Below the pieces are notes generated by a model. It was not told the origin of the DNA, did not search any database, and saw only the letters and a program-made list of their open reading frames with translations. From assembly GCF_002135335.1 (NCBI RefSeq), contig NZ_NEGC01000006.1, forward strand, positions 161,721 through 225,720: 64,000 bases of DNA. The letters run 5' to 3'. This DNA is from Acinetobacter sp. ANC 4470 (GTDB lineage: Bacteria > Pseudomonadota > Gammaproteobacteria > Pseudomonadales > Moraxellaceae). The position numbers and the translations under genes were made by a program. Positions 27,969 through 42,252 of this stretch are shown piece after piece. How positions within the stretch are numbered: the first letter of the stretch is position 1; each line of letters starts with the position of its first letter.

Positions 27969-28306
27969 ATGACTAGAAAATATCTGTTTTGTCCACATTT
28001 AAGACTAGTCATTGTTTACTCTTTGCTCTATAACTATAGCAATATTGGTTTTAAGTGCTATTTTTATCTAAGAATCTGCACTTAAGTCTAATGTTGACAT
28101 TTCAAAAACTTTATACACTGTAAAAAGGTATTTAAGCTTAAGCTGATGATAATGTCGCTTTTGTGATCTGTATTTTATTCAATAATGGACATATTTGTTT
28201 TATAAAAAATGATCACTATTTAGGATTGTGATAGTACTATTCAGCTAGATTTAAATCGGTATACTAGAATCTCTTGTTATAAAAAGTAGCAATATCAGGA
28301 AAGACA
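27969..28306. other. Long leader/promoter region before glcB
   Basis: This A+T-rich 338-bp gap has no gene-like frame. A TATACT at 28260-28265, about 40 bases before the glcB ATG, is a possible -10 but lacks a matched -35. The length leaves room for regulation by carbon source, which I could not pin to a site. Confidence 0.5.
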
Positions 28307-30469
28307 ATGACTGCACGTATTCAAAAAGGCAAGTTAGCGATTGCTAAAGAACTTTACGATTTCATCGAAAATGAAGCATTACCAGGTTCTGGTTTAGATA
28401 GCGAAACATACTGGAAAAACTTCGAGCAAGTCGTTGTTGATCTTAGTCCTAAGAATAAAGCGCTTCTTGCTAAGCGTGATGATATTCAGGCTAAAATTGA
28501 TGAATGGCACCGCAACAATAAATTTGAATTAGAAGCTTACAAAGCTTTCCTTATAGAAATTGGCTACTTATTACCAGAAGTAGAAGATTTCCAGATCAGC
28601 ACAGAAAATGTCGACGAAGAAATCGCATTATTGGCTGGTCCACAACTTGTGGTGCCTGTACGTAATGCACGTTACTGCTTAAATGCAGCAAATGCGCGTT
28701 GGGGTTCTTTATATGATGCGCTTTATGGTTTTGATGTCATCTCTGAAGAAGGTGGTGCGGAAAAAGGTAAAGGCTATAACCCAGTACGCGGTGAAAAAGT
28801 TGTCGCATTCGCGAAAAACTTCTTAAATGAAAATTTCCCACTTGCAGCAGGTTCACATGCTGATGCAACGCAATATGCTGTAGATCACAATAAACTTATT
28901 GTGAGCTTGAAAGATGGTACTAAAACAACGCTAGCACATGAAGCGCAATTTGTAGGTTATAACGGTGAAGCTATTGCACCTACAGAAATCGTATTCAAGA
29001 ATAATGGCTTGCATGTCATTATTGAAATTGATGCGACTAGCCCGATTGGTAAAACAGATGCGGCAGGCGTCAAAGATTTAGTGCTTGAAGCTGCTGTAAC
29101 GACTATTCAGGATTTAGAAGACTCAATTGCAGCTGTTGATGCTGAAGAAAAAGTTGAAGGCTACCGTAACTGGTTAGGCCTAATGAAAGGTACTTTAGAA
29201 GAATCGATCGAGAAAAATGGTAAAACGGTTACTCGTAGTTTGAATAAAGACCGTACCCATAAAAACTTAATTGGCGGTGAAACCATTATTCATGGTCGTT
29301 CATTGATGCTTCTTCGTAATGTGGGTCACTTGATGACAAATCCAGCCATCCTTGTGGATGGCGCGGAAATTTATGAAGGCATCATGGATGCATTGGTTAC
29401 ACCATTATTGTCTTTTGCAGACATTAAAGGTGAAAACGAAATCAAGAACTCGCGTAAAGGTTCTATGTATATCGTTAAGCCAAAAATGCATGGTCCTGAA
29501 GAAGTTGCTTTTGCAGTTGAATTGTTTGAACGTTCAGAACAATTACTAGGTTTACCAGCGAAAACGCTTAAAATAGGTATCATGGATGAAGAGCGTCGTA
29601 CCTCTGTAAACTTGAAAAATTGTATTGCTCAAGCGAAAGATCGTACCATCTTCATTAATACAGGTTTCATGGATCGTACTGGCGATGAAATTCATACATT
29701 CATGGAAGCAGGTCCATTCGTTCGTAAAGGCGAAGTGAAAGGACAAATCTGGTTCCCTGCATATGAAAACCGCAACGTCATGGTTGGTTTGAAAGCAGGT
29801 TTACGTGGTAAAGCGCAAATTGGTAAAGGTATGTGGCCTAAACCAGATATGTTGCTTGATATGTACAAAACTAAAACTGAACATCCAGACGCTGGTGCAA
29901 GTTGTGCATGGGTTCCTTCACCAGCAGGTGCGGTAATTCACGCGATTCATTATCACCAAATTAATGTTGCAAATCGTCAAAAAGAATTATTGGCGACTGA
30001 AGCATTGCCTTTAGATGATTTGTTAACTCCACCTTTAGCGAAAGACACAAATTGGTCTGAAGACGAAAAAACCAAAGAACTTGAAAATAACTGTCAAGGT
30101 ATCTTGGGTTATGTGGTTCGTTGGGTTGATTTGGGTGTAGGTTGTTCTAAAGTTTTAGACATTAACAACGTAGGTTTGATGGAAGATCGCGCAACTTTAC
30201 GTATTTCATCTCAACACGTTGCCAACTGGTTACGTCATGGTATCGTGACACGTGCGCAAGTTGAAGAAGTGATGAAACGTATGGCTGCTATTGTAGATCA
30301 GCAAAATGCAAATGATCCAGAATATACTGCTATGGGTCCAAGTTTTGATGGTATTGCATTCCAAGCTGCGTCTGATTTGATCTTTAAAGGTGGTGTACAA
30401 CCTTCTGGTTATACAGAACCATTGTTGCACGCTGCACGTTTAAAATTAAAAGGTTATACAGGGGGCTAA
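28307..30469 (+). CDS. glcB: Malate synthase G
   Basis: A 720-residue enzyme, the long G isoform. It condenses glyoxylate and acetyl-CoA in the glyoxylate shunt and glycolate use. Recognised by length and by segments such as [39 protein letters not shown] and [12 protein letters not shown]. It stands alone, with no isocitrate lyase or glycolate oxidase gene adjacent. SD AGGAAAG precedes the ATG. Codon bias suggests high expression. Confidence 0.96.
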   Translation: MTARIQKGKLAIAKELYDFIENEALPGSGLDSETYWKNFEQVVVDLSPKNKALLAKRDDIQAKIDEWHRNNKFELEAYKAFLIEIGYLLPEVEDFQISTENVDEEIALLAGPQLVVPVRNARYCLNAANARWGSLYDALYGFDVISEEGGAEKGKGYNPVRGEKVVAFAKNFLNENFPLAAGSHADATQYAVDHNKLIVSLKDGTKTTLAHEAQFVGYNGEAIAPTEIVFKNNGLHVIIEIDATSPIGKTDAAGVKDLVLEAAVTTIQDLEDSIAAVDAEEKVEGYRNWLGLMKGTLEESIEKNGKTVTRSLNKDRTHKNLIGGETIIHGRSLMLLRNVGHLMTNPAILVDGAEIYEGIMDALVTPLLSFADIKGENEIKNSRKGSMYIVKPKMHGPEEVAFAVELFERSEQLLGLPAKTLKIGIMDEERRTSVNLKNCIAQAKDRTIFINTGFMDRTGDEIHTFMEAGPFVRKGEVKGQIWFPAYENRNVMVGLKAGLRGKAQIGKGMWPKPDMLLDMYKTKTEHPDAGASCAWVPSPAGAVIHAIHYHQINVANRQKELLATEALPLDDLLTPPLAKDTNWSEDEKTKELENNCQGILGYVVRWVDLGVGCSKVLDINNVGLMEDRATLRISSQHVANWLRHGIVTRAQVEEVMKRMAAIVDQQNANDPEYTAMGPSFDGIAFQAASDLIFKGGVQPSGYTEPLLHAARLKLKGYTGG

Positions 30470-30485
30470 GTTTCCACTGTAAATA

Positions 30486-30515
30486 AATAAAGCCTCTTCG
30501 GAGGCTTTATTTTTT
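30486..30515. terminator. Bidirectional terminator between glcB and the 30507 gene
   Basis: AATAAAGCCTC-TTCG-GAGGCTTTATT (30486-30511) with T-runs in both directions. It serves glcB on plus. It also overlaps the stop codon of the convergent minus-strand gene, which may end here as well. Confidence 0.88.
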
Positions 30516-31130
30516 AGGGGTCAATAAAACAGGATCTTCTATGCTGTAACCCGTTTCAAAAGGAAGACCTAAATATTTTACAGTAGCGATGATTTTCTGT
30601 TGATTGGGGATTTTATACGCTTGAGATATACTCAACCCTTGACGGTAATCGATCGCTTGATGTATTTGGCTTTTTAAATTTTTGTTTGTTAACTGATATG
30701 TATACTTATATTTAGGTATAAATTTATTGGGGTCATACCACGACTTTTCTTTCGATGTGGTTTTATTTATGACTTGAACTTTGATTGTTTTTTTAGGAAT
30801 GATTACAAGTGGTTGAAGTCGTTTTTTAATTTTAATGATTTCTTGATTAAATAAACGGCTGTCTTGATCATAATCAATTTTCTGGGTTTTGGGATTGATG
30901 TAGAGTGAATTGACTTGAATGAGCTTTTCAGGATGTTGGTTATTCTTAAATTGATAATAATAGAGTTGTGGTAGACGACCACGGCCATCTTCATAATGTT
31001 TAAGTAGGTAAACTTTTTGGTCTTGATGATCATAACCTAATACTTCTATATTTTGCGGCCCACCAACAGTTGCAAAACTGGTGCAGGGCAGAAGTATTAA
31101 ACTGAAGACAATGGTTTTGAGTTTCAACAT
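30507..31130 (-). CDS. Hypothetical exported protein
   Basis: I do not recognise this 207-residue protein. It has a cleavable signal peptide (MLKLKTIVFSLILLPCTSFA) and a mature part rich in Tyr, Lys and Gln: VYLLKHYEDGRGRLPQLYYYQF near the start and a LPFETGYSIEDPV end. It is probably periplasmic. It overlaps the end of the upstream CinA-like gene by seven bases, so the two are likely one transcript. Confidence 0.65.
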   Translation of the reverse strand: MLKLKTIVFSLILLPCTSFATVGGPQNIEVLGYDHQDQKVYLLKHYEDGRGRLPQLYYYQFKNNQHPEKLIQVNSLYINPKTQKIDYDQDSRLFNQEIIKIKKRLQPLVIIPKKTIKVQVINKTTSKEKSWYDPNKFIPKYKYTYQLTNKNLKSQIHQAIDYRQGLSISQAYKIPNQQKIIATVKYLGLPFETGYSIEDPVLLTPKK

Positions 31131-31609
31131 GGTTCGATTTCCTCAATAATTTCTATGATTTCTTTTGCAATATATTGGCTTAAAATAGCAAGTTTTTCTG
31201 ATGGCGTTCCATCAATAAAGTAATGAAAATTATAAGTCTTATTTAAATATAAAATTGAGATAAAAAATGTGCCTTCGGGTTTTATTTCTGTTGCACTGCC
31301 ACCTGATTTGAGTAATCCAGTACAAGCCACAATAATATCCGCTTGGGTAAATAGGTTTTTTCCATACATAGCCATTGCTTCAGTCACTTCAGCGGATTCG
31401 GCTGTATATTTTTCAATGAAAGCTGGTTCAATTTTGAGAATATTGGTTTTTATGGAAGGGTCATAACTCACTAAACCACCGAGTAAGATCTCTGCACCGC
31501 TATTTTTATAAATTGAAAATTGGCTTGAAAGATAGCCTGAGCTTGCACTTTCAATAAAGGCAATCTTTAAATGATTGATCTCTAACAAATCACAACATTT
31601 TTTTATCAT
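31124..31609 (-). CDS. Divergent CinA C-terminal domain protein (PncC-like fold)
   Basis: A 161-residue protein aligning with CinA/PncC nicotinamide-nucleotide amidase domains. The segment GGLVSYDPSIKTNIL (44-58) matches the family's GGxVxYxxxxK. The nucleophile loop, usually AESLTGG, reads IESASSG (19-25). The STGIAGPGG loop is replaced by ACTGLLKSGG (95-104). With these changes amidase activity is doubtful. Acinetobacter also carries larger, canonical CinA proteins, so this may be a specialised paralogue. Confidence 0.65.
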   Translation of the reverse strand: MIKKCCDLLEINHLKIAFIESASSGYLSSQFSIYKNSGAEILLGGLVSYDPSIKTNILKIEPAFIEKYTAESAEVTEAMAMYGKNLFTQADIIVACTGLLKSGGSATEIKPEGTFFISILYLNKTYNFHYFIDGTPSEKLAILSQYIAKEIIEIIEEIEPC

Positions 31610-31859
31610 TTATAAGCAACAGGAGTGAAAAGTGTATACATAGTAACGTAAAAGCGATCACTTGATTGTTTTGTAATGATATTGCTAATGTTTAGCATGC
31701 GTTGGCTCACAATATGTTTGTAGATAAGTATTTCATTTTTAAACATGCTGAGTAGAATTGATTTCAAAATAAAAAAAATTAACTGAATCTGTTTTAATTT
31801 AATATATGTAATTATATAATAATAAAATGGCATGCATAAAAATAGGTTTTGGTTGAGAT

Positions 31860-31973
31860 ATGGAAATTATAAAATTTATTAAAAGTTTTAATAGCGTAAA
31901 TACGTATTTATTGCTATCAATATTTATTTTGGCCGTTATTGTTGTGTATTTTTATTTTATTAATCCTGCTTAA
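31860..31973 (+). CDS. Possible small membrane protein (37 aa)
   Basis: A short frame encodes a peptide that begins MEIIKFIKSFNSVNTYLLLS, continues with a hydrophobic run (IFILAVIVVYFYFI) and ends NPA. This is one transmembrane segment with a basic N-terminus (positive-inside). GGTTGAG lies just upstream as a weak ribosome site. It sits alone in a 570-bp gap. No homologue is known to me, so it could be chance in A+T-rich DNA. Confidence 0.35.
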   Translation: MEIIKFIKSFNSVNTYLLLSIFILAVIVVYFYFINPA

Positions 31974-32135
31974 TGAGTCGGTGTGGTCTTTAAGTTTTTG
32001 ATAGTTAGGTAAATTTATATTTTGTCTTATAAATGGCGATGTGCTTTTGGTTGTATTTATTTGTGAATGAACTTGGGTTCATTTAAAAAACTTAATCATG
32101 ATCCGTTCTTATGAAATATAGATCCAGTATTAAAT

Positions 32136-32163
32136 AAAAACCCAGTGCAATCACTGGGTTTTT
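32136..32163 (-). terminator. Rho-independent terminator of the lipoprotein gene
   Basis: AAAAACCCAGTG-CAAT-CACTGGGTTTTT is a 12-bp perfect stem with A- and T-runs on either side. It lies 18 bases past the minus-strand stop at 32181. Confidence 0.88.
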
Positions 32164-32180
32164 GCATTTCAAAAATGAAC

Positions 32181-32615
32181 TTAGTTTTCAAGTGCAGGAG
32201 TCGCAGCAGCAATGGCAGCAGCAACAGCATCATCTTCTGACTGAGACGTATTACTCGGCTTTTGCTGAGTGGCTTGAGTCGGTTTGTCCTCTGCTTTCGG
32301 CGCTTCAGCTTTTGCAGTAGGCTTGCTTTCGGTCGGTTTTATTTCAGCTGTTTGAGGTTTACTCACTTCACGACGAATTTCAGTCGTTGTATTTGCTGTT
32401 TCGTGGCGTTCAACTTCTACATGCGTAGGAGTTTCTACTTGAGTGCTTTCAACTGGAGTTAAAGGCTCTACTTGTACGGGTTCGATCACTTGCTCAGTTT
32501 GCTGAGTCGTTGCAGCTTGTTCTGATTCATCTTCTTTCGGTGCATCTTTTTTTACACACGCTGTTAATAATAAGACTGCTGCGATAGCGCCACAAATTAA
32601 AAGTTTTTTATTCAT
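32181..32615 (-). CDS. Putative low-complexity lipoprotein
   Basis: A 144-residue protein with a lipobox LLTAC ending at Cys20 after MNKKLLICGAIAAVL. The mature part is almost entirely Glu/Pro/Thr/Lys/Gln-rich (for example VEPLTPVESTQVETPTHVEV), so likely disordered, and ends AIAAATPALEN. It could span the periplasm or tether to another partner. Function unknown. Confidence 0.72.
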   Translation of the reverse strand: MNKKLLICGAIAAVLLLTACVKKDAPKEDESEQAATTQQTEQVIEPVQVEPLTPVESTQVETPTHVEVERHETANTTTEIRREVSKPQTAEIKPTESKPTAKAEAPKAEDKPTQATQQKPSNTSQSEDDAVAAAIAAATPALEN

Positions 32616-32697
32616 AATTGCACAAAATAAAGCATTAATAAGATATCAGCATTATAACAGCAAATATGAATATAGAAATCATCTTCAACCCCTCTAA

Positions 32698-34479
<1,782 letters not shown>

Positions 34480-34511
34480 TAACGGTCTGGGAATAAACTA
34501 GGGAAGTTTAA

Positions 34512-35369
<858 letters not shown>

Positions 35370-35380
35370 TGCTCTAATAA

Positions 35381-36706
<1,326 letters not shown>

Positions 36707-36714
36707 GCGACTGA

Positions 36715-37119
36715 ATGCTATTTATGTTAAGTATATTTAACTCTCTTGTGAGTAAAGTATTATTGGGCCTTGCGATCATTTTGATCGCAGGGTTTCAGTA
36801 CTTGTTCTGGTTTGGTGAAGGTGGTTATCATGACCATCAGAAATTAGCCCAAAAAATTCAACAACAAACAGAAATAAATACGGAATTAAAAGAGCGTAAT
36901 CGTGTTCTCGCTGCTGAAGTTTATGATTTAAAAAATGGCATTGAAGCGATTGAAGAACATGCACGTTTAGATCTAGGTTTGGTTAAGCCGAATGAAACTT
37001 TTGTACAAATGAGCATGATTGGGACGCAGTATAAGCCGATTTATATTGACCCAAATGCGAAAATAGATTTAAGAACCAATGAAGATGGCGAAGAAGAAGT
37101 GCCTGTAAATGCACCATAA
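36715..37119 (+). CDS. ftsB: Cell division protein FtsB
   Basis: A 134-residue bitopic protein. An N-terminal membrane helix (about 12-30) is followed by a coiled coil LAQKIQQQTEINTELKERN and DLKNGIEAIEEHARLDLGLVKPNETF, the FtsB/DivIC signature. It forms the FtsQLB complex. The acidic C-terminal tail is slightly longer than in E. coli. eno-ftsB-ispD order is conserved. It overlaps ispD by 11 bases. An ATG at 36724 is an alternative start. Confidence 0.92.
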   Translation: MLFMLSIFNSLVSKVLLGLAIILIAGFQYLFWFGEGGYHDHQKLAQKIQQQTEINTELKERNRVLAAEVYDLKNGIEAIEEHARLDLGLVKPNETFVQMSMIGTQYKPIYIDPNAKIDLRTNEDGEEEVPVNAP

Positions 37120-37801
37120 AATTTGGGCGATTATTCCTGCTGCGGGTTCAGGAAGTCGTTTTTCTAAAACTGAACTTAAACAGTATCAAACGATTCAAGG
37201 TCAGACTGTATTGGAACATACGGTGAGTCGCTTGAATCAATTGCCTATATTGGGTTATGTGTTGGCAATAAGTGAAGGCGACTCGGTTGCTAAAACATTA
37301 AACTTTGTTCAGTTAGACAAAGCTCATTTTTGTGTGGGGGGGACAGAGCGTGTCCATTCTGTGTTGAACGCATTGACTTATTTAAGTCAAATGGCTTCGC
37401 CTGATGATTTTGTTTTTGTACATGATGCTGCCCGCCCGTGCGTTACTCAAGATTGTTTGAATCGTTTAGTTCACACGGCTATTCAAGAGAATTGTAGTGC
37501 AATTTTAGCCATTCCAGTGCGCGATACTTTAAAATTTGTTGCACAGCACGATAGTGTTGATACGACCGTGAATCGCGATCATTTATGGCAAGCACAGACT
37601 CCACAAATTTCAAAGTTAGGCATATTGAAGTATGCTATTGAGAAAGCATTGCAGGATGGTATTACAATTACGGATGAAGCCAGTGCTTTAGAGCATATAG
37701 GTGAACCTGTGAAAGTGGTACAGGGACGATCAGATAATATTAAAATTACTTATGCTGATGATTTAGAACTGGCCAAATTAATTTTAGCTTCACAAAAATA
37801 A
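37109..37801 (+). CDS. ispD: 2-C-methyl-D-erythritol 4-phosphate cytidylyltransferase IspD
   Basis: A 230-residue cytidylyltransferase of the non-mevalonate isoprenoid pathway. The nucleotide loop IIPAAGSGSRF is at residues 8-18, followed by FVHDAARPCV and a late TDEASALEHIGEPVKVVQG. It overlaps ftsB by 11 bases. ispF does not follow here, unlike in E. coli. Confidence 0.95.
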   Translation: MHHKIWAIIPAAGSGSRFSKTELKQYQTIQGQTVLEHTVSRLNQLPILGYVLAISEGDSVAKTLNFVQLDKAHFCVGGTERVHSVLNALTYLSQMASPDDFVFVHDAARPCVTQDCLNRLVHTAIQENCSAILAIPVRDTLKFVAQHDSVDTTVNRDHLWQAQTPQISKLGILKYAIEKALQDGITITDEASALEHIGEPVKVVQGRSDNIKITYADDLELAKLILASQK

Positions 37802-37884
37802 AATAAAAAATGGCTTCAGATGTATTATCTCTAGGGCTTTAAATTTATACTTTGCCATCTCATCTACACATTCAAATATTTCAA

Positions 37885-39021
37885 ATGATACCATCACCGC
37901 AGTATCGTTTTTTACGTCACTCTTTACGTGATGGTAGAAGCATTAAAAATGATTCATCTAAATGGAAAAAATGGCATTTAGACCCTTGGTTATTATGCTT
38001 TTTAGTTCTGAATGCCGCATTGGGTTTGATGGTTATTTACAGTGCATCAGCTCAAGATTCACAAATGGTGCTTCGTCAAGCGATTAGTTTTGGCGTTGGT
38101 TTTATCGCCATGTTTATTTGCGCGCAAATCCCCCCAAAAGTCTATCAAGCGGTTAGTCCTTATTTTTATATATTTGCCGTTATTATGCTGGTGCTGGTAC
38201 TTGTCATTGGTGAAACTCGTATGGGGGCAAAAAGGTGGATCAGTCTACCTGGAATTGGCAGTATGCAACCCAGTGAATTTATGAAATTTGCAATGCCTTT
38301 GATGATGGCATGGTATTTTTCGCGTCGTCCATTTCCACCCAAATTTTTAGATATTATGATCGCTTTAGTGCTGATGATCATTCCTTTTGTACTTGTAGCA
38401 TTGCAGCCAGACTTAAATATTGGTCTGATCATTCCGGGCATTTTTGTCTTGTTTTTGAGTGGTATGTCTTGGAAGTTGATTGTAGGTGCACTTTCAGCAT
38501 TTGCAGTTGCGGCACCTGCACTTTGGATGTTTGTATTGCAGGAATATCAGAAAAAACGAGTTGTGACTTTATTTGACCCTGAATCGGATGCTTTGGGGGC
38601 AGGTTGGAATATTATTCAATCCAAAATTGCAATTGGCTCTGGTGGCTTAACAGGTAAGGGGTATCTTGAGGGAACGCAATCCCATTTAGGTTATTTGCCT
38701 GAACATCATACCGATTTTATTATGTCGACTTATGCTGAAGAATTTGGTTTTATTGGGGTGTTTCTGTTAATCAGTTTATTTGCTGCCATTATTATTCGTT
38801 GTTTAATGATTGGGATGAATAGCTTTCATAACTTTGGGCGTTTATTTGCGGGTGCGATTGGACTGACTTTCTTCTTTTTTGTATTTCTAAGTTCAGGCAT
38901 GGTGAGTGGTATTCTTCCTGTGACGGGTGATCCATTACCATTGATGAGTTATGGTGGAACCGCTGTGATTTCCATGCTTGCCAGTATGGGAATTGTGATG
39001 TCGATTCATAGTCACCGTTAA
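37885..39021 (+). CDS. rodA: Rod shape-determining SEDS glycosyltransferase RodA
   Basis: A SEDS-family polytopic protein of about 378 residues, with ten or so membrane segments. Signature regions are MQPSEFMKFAMPL, LQPDLNIG, KGYLEGTQSHLGYLPEHHTDF and LPLMSYGGTAVIS. RodA polymerises peptidoglycan in the elongasome with PBP2. ATG at 37885 is preferred over a TTG at 37852, though neither has a clear SD. Lack of mur/fts neighbours favours RodA over FtsW. Confidence 0.88.
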   Translation: MIPSPQYRFLRHSLRDGRSIKNDSSKWKKWHLDPWLLCFLVLNAALGLMVIYSASAQDSQMVLRQAISFGVGFIAMFICAQIPPKVYQAVSPYFYIFAVIMLVLVLVIGETRMGAKRWISLPGIGSMQPSEFMKFAMPLMMAWYFSRRPFPPKFLDIMIALVLMIIPFVLVALQPDLNIGLIIPGIFVLFLSGMSWKLIVGALSAFAVAAPALWMFVLQEYQKKRVVTLFDPESDALGAGWNIIQSKIAIGSGGLTGKGYLEGTQSHLGYLPEHHTDFIMSTYAEEFGFIGVFLLISLFAAIIIRCLMIGMNSFHNFGRLFAGAIGLTFFFFVFLSSGMVSGILPVTGDPLPLMSYGGTAVISMLASMGIVMSIHSHR

Positions 39022-39041
39022 TTAAGCAATAATTGTGTTAA

Positions 39042-39073
39042 AAAAAGCCCTTAATATTAACTAAGGGCTTTTT
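39042..39073. terminator. Bidirectional terminator between rodA and the cyd operon
   Basis: AAAAAGCCCTTA (39042-39053) pairs perfectly with TAAGGGCTTTTT (39062-39073). The convergent genes end on either side of it. Confidence 0.9.
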
Positions 39074-39077
39074 GATT

Positions 39078-39374
39078 TTAAGCGAAGAGCCAAGTGTAGT
39101 AGCCCCAAAGCATGAGTGGCCATGCAATGAAAGGGCTAAATAACCATTTCCATAACCAAAACCTTGGAATAAAACCGACACCGTGAATAAAACCACCTGA
39201 AATACCAATCATAATAAACATCATGGCACGATGGCTGTATTCGCCATTGGCATCCAGCATTGCAGCAGGGTGGATGAGTAAAATGGCAGCAAGAGGCAAT
39301 GCCAACAAAAATGAGATGACCATTGCAAATCTATTCGGCTTTTTTTCTGTTGTTGTCATTGCCACTTCAGTCAT
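39078..39374 (-). CDS. ybgE: Cyd operon protein YbgE
   Basis: A 98-residue membrane protein with three hydrophobic segments. The stretch GGFIHGVGFIPRFWLWKWLFSP resembles GVIHGVGF...P in E. coli YbgE. It is the last gene of the cytochrome bd operon. Start at 39374 follows a strong GAGGAA site that overlaps the end of cydX. Exact role in oxidase function is unknown. Confidence 0.85.
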   Translation of the reverse strand: MTEVAMTTTEKKPNRFAMVISFLLALPLAAILLIHPAAMLDANGEYSHRAMMFIMIGISGGFIHGVGFIPRFWLWKWLFSPFIAWPLMLWGYYTWLFA

Positions 39375-39377
39375 TTT

Positions 39378-39479
39378 CTATTCCTCATCTAAATCTTGAT
39401 TGTGTTCAATGTAAAGAGCACTGAGTACACCAGCAAAACACGCCATCAAGATGCCAAGAATCCAAGCGAAATACCACAT
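39378..39479 (-). CDS. cydX: Cytochrome bd oxidase small subunit CydX
   Basis: A 33-residue peptide beginning MWYFAWILGILMACFAGVLS and ending YIEHNQDLDEE. MWYFxWxLG followed by a hydrophobic helix is the CydX hallmark. CydX stabilises the haem cofactors of cytochrome bd. It lies between cydB and ybgE, with GGAGAA upstream of the ATG. Its stop is four bases before ybgE. Too short for routine gene callers. Confidence 0.92.
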   Translation of the reverse strand: MWYFAWILGILMACFAGVLSALYIEHNQDLDEE

Positions 39480-39511
39480 AACTATTCTCCTTATTTCTTG
39501 TAGACACAACC

Positions 39512-40657
39512 TTAATAAAGGCTGTGTGAGTTATCTTGAATGTGTTTGTTGGTAATGACACCCCACATCTTATAGTAGCACCAAGTGGTGTAACCGATAA
39601 TGATTGGAACAAAAATACCAGCGACAACGGTCATGACGGTAAGCGTATTTTTACTAGAAACAGCATCCCACATGGTCAAGCTGACTGTTGGGTTGATACT
39701 TGACGGCATAAGGAATGGGAACAGTGCAAAACCAGCCGTTAAAATGGAACCTGTGACCGCTAAAGTAGAGCCGGTAAAGCTGAGTCCCGCTTTGTTTTTA
39801 GCTGCAGCAAAGACAATCAGTAATCCACCCAAAATTGCAGCAATTGGAGCAATTATGGTGGTTGGATAAGTTGAATAGTTATTCATCCAGCCGTGGTTAC
39901 CAGTGGTAAGTACTTCTTTCGCTAATGGGTTGGCTACACCATTGGTATCAAAAGGTTGCACCAAGGTATAACCTTCAATACCGCCAAAGTATAACCATGC
40001 ACCTGCACCTAAGAAGCAAACCAAGTACACGATGCCCATAATTTGAGTTGCTTTTGCAGAGCGTTGACGTAAAACACCATCGGTACGCAGCATTAGCCAT
40101 GCACCACCATGTGCACACAGCATAGATAAGCTGACTAAGCCACACACTAAAGCGAATGGATTGAGTAGGGCAAAGAAGCTTCCTGTGTAGGTTGATCGTA
40201 CAGTTTCATCTAAAGTAAAAGGTACACCCAGGAACATGTTGCCAAATGCGACCCCAAACACTAATGCGGGAACTGCACCGCCAATCGCTAAACCCCAATC
40301 CCAAGAGGTACGCCATTGTGTATTTTGAAGTTTAGAGCGGTAGTCGAAACCTACAGGTCTTAAAAACAATGCAAATAAGACCAGTAATAGTGCCCAGTAC
40401 ATGCCCGAAAAGGCGGTGGCATAGACCATTGGCCAAGCAGCAAATAGTGCTCCACCAGCGGTCACGAACCAAACTTGGTTGCCTTCCCAGTGTGGTGCAA
40501 TTGTATTGATTGCAGCACGACGTTCATCATCTGTTTTGCCTACAAATGGCATGAGTGCCATTGAGCCCATATCAAAACCATCTGTGAGTGCAAAACCAAT
40601 CAGTAATACACCAACCAAGACCCACCAGATGATTTTGAGAAGTTCATATTCAATCAT
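39512..40657 (-). CDS. cydB: Cytochrome bd ubiquinol oxidase subunit II
   Basis: A 381-residue integral membrane protein. It has N-terminal [25 protein letters not shown] and [20 protein letters not shown], which are typical CydB. It pairs with CydA in the oxygen-reducing oxidase and has about eight helices. It overlaps cydA by four bases. Confidence 0.96.
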   Translation of the reverse strand: MIEYELLKIIWWVLVGVLLIGFALTDGFDMGSMALMPFVGKTDDERRAAINTIAPHWEGNQVWFVTAGGALFAAWPMVYATAFSGMYWALLLVLFALFLRPVGFDYRSKLQNTQWRTSWDWGLAIGGAVPALVFGVAFGNMFLGVPFTLDETVRSTYTGSFFALLNPFALVCGLVSLSMLCAHGGAWLMLRTDGVLRQRSAKATQIMGIVYLVCFLGAGAWLYFGGIEGYTLVQPFDTNGVANPLAKEVLTTGNHGWMNNYSTYPTTIIAPIAAILGGLLIVFAAAKNKAGLSFTGSTLAVTGSILTAGFALFPFLMPSSINPTVSLTMWDAVSSKNTLTVMTVVAGIFVPIIIGYTTWCYYKMWGVITNKHIQDNSHSLY

Positions 40658-42252
40658 GATTGAGGCTCCTCAATGTTAGCGTGATTGGCATTATTTTTTG
40701 CTGCTAATTTTTCGAAATGATATTTACCCGTATGTAGCGAACTTGGCCCTAAACGCGAGAATTTGATCATCAAATACATCTCAATAATCAGAAGTACCGT
40801 ATAGAACGCTGCAAGTGCAATGATTGAACCCCAAACATCACCCGTACTTAAGCTCGAAGCGGATAAGTGTGTTGGCAGTATTTCACCAATAGACCAAGGT
40901 TGACGACCGCCTTCCGCAACATACCAACCTGTTTGCGCTGCAATCCAAGGTAATGGCAGAGCAAACAAGGCAAATTTAAGTAGCCAAGGTTTATTTTCTG
41001 CGTTGCGTTTAGCCACTGCATAGGTTGCAAGGATGAACAGAAGTAGCATCAAGAAGCCTGATGCAACCATGGCACGGAATGAAAAGAACAGTGCTGTTAC
41101 ATTTGGAATAGTATCTTTCGTTGCTGCTTTAATGTGTGCTTCAGATGCATCTACAACATTAGGGGTATATTTTTTAAGAAGTAAGCCATAGCCTAAATCT
41201 TTTTGGTTTTTAGTGAAGGATGCCATCAATTCAGGAGAGCGATCACCCGCACGAAGTTTTTCCAACTCGCTGTATGCCACCATACCGTTACGAATACGAA
41301 CTTCATGTTGAACCATGAGGTCTTTAAGCCCAGTCACTTCTTTATCTAGAGAACGTGTCGCGATGATCCCCATGACGTAAGGAATACGCACAGCATAATC
41401 AGTACGCATTTCTTCTTGGTTCGGAATACCAAATAATGTAAATGGTGCAGGTGCAGGGTGAGTGTCCCATTCTGCTTCAATCGCTGCGAGTTTGGTTTTT
41501 TGAACGTCACCTAATTCATAACCTGATTCATCACCTAGCAAAATCACGGATAGTGTAGATGCCAAACCAAAGATCGCAGCAATTGCGAATGAACGACGAG
41601 CAAAGGGTAAGTCTTGCTTTTTGAGTAAATAATAACTTGAAATAGCCAATACAAAAATTGCACCCGTCACATAACCAGCAGAAACGGTATGTACAAATTT
41701 AACTTGGGCAACTGGGTTGAAAATGAGTGCACCGAAGTCCACCAGTTCCATACGCATAGTTTCAAAGTTAAATGTTGAACCGACAGGATTTTGCATCCAC
41801 GCATTTGCAACTAAAATCCAAAGTGCAGACAGGTTAGAGCCAAGAGCAACCAGCCAAGTCACAGTTAAATGCTGAACTTTAGAAAGTCGATCCCAACCGA
41901 AAAAGAATAACCCAATAAAAGTCGACTCTAGGAAGAACGCCATCAGACCTTCAATAGCAAGTGGCGCACCAAAAATATCACCCACATAATGTGAGTAATA
42001 CGCCCAGTTGGTACCAAACTGGAATTCCATGGTTAAACCCGTGGTGACCCCTAAGGCAAAGTTAATACCAAAAAGTTTTCCCCAAAATTTAGTCATGTCT
42101 TTATAAATTTCTTTACCAGAAATCACATACGTGGTTTCCATAATGGCAAGAATAAAAGCCAAACCTAAAGTCAGTGGTACAAATAAAAAATGATACATCG
42201 CAGTCATTGCAAATTGGAACCGCGAAAGATCGACCACGCTTTCAGAAATCAT
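40654..42252 (-). CDS. cydA: Cytochrome bd ubiquinol oxidase subunit I
   Basis: A 532-residue subunit carrying haems b558, b595 and d. The haem-ligand His21 lies in [10 protein letters not shown] (E. coli H19). The Q-loop and a GRQPW segment further on are also present. Length suggests the long Q-loop form found in proteobacteria. ATG at 42252, with AAGGAGA upstream, shares its A with the TGA stop of cydP. The operon favours growth at low oxygen. Confidence 0.96.
   Translation of the reverse strand: MISESVVDLSRFQFAMTAMYHFLFVPLTLGLAFILAIMETTYVISGKEIYKDMTKFWGKLFGINFALGVTTGLTMEFQFGTNWAYYSHYVGDIFGAPLAIEGLMAFFLESTFIGLFFFGWDRLSKVQHLTVTWLVALGSNLSALWILVANAWMQNPVGSTFNFETMRMELVDFGALIFNPVAQVKFVHTVSAGYVTGAIFVLAISSYYLLKKQDLPFARRSFAIAAIFGLASTLSVILLGDESGYELGDVQKTKLAAIEAEWDTHPAPAPFTLFGIPNQEEMRTDYAVRIPYVMGIIATRSLDKEVTGLKDLMVQHEVRIRNGMVAYSELEKLRAGDRSPELMASFTKNQKDLGYGLLLKKYTPNVVDASEAHIKAATKDTIPNVTALFFSFRAMVASGFLMLLLFILATYAVAKRNAENKPWLLKFALFALPLPWIAAQTGWYVAEGGRQPWSIGEILPTHLSASSLSTGDVWGSIIALAAFYTVLLIIEMYLMIKFSRLGPSSLHTGKYHFEKLAAKNNANHANIEEPQS

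Larger units (their letters stand above)
31610..32180. other. A+T-rich gap with little recognisable content
   Basis: Apart from the 37-residue frame at 31860-31973 and the terminator at 32136, I see nothing definite. A 75-residue minus-strand frame here has no ribosome site and composition typical of random A+T-rich sequence. Confidence 0.6.

Noticed and set aside
28094..28117. TTGACA followed by TATACA upstream of glcB
   Set aside because: The spacer is only 12 bp, too short for a sigma-70 promoter.
31606..31833. 75-residue minus-strand frame next to the CinA-like gene
   Set aside because: No ribosome site and low-complexity Ile/Lys-rich translation typical of non-coding DNA.
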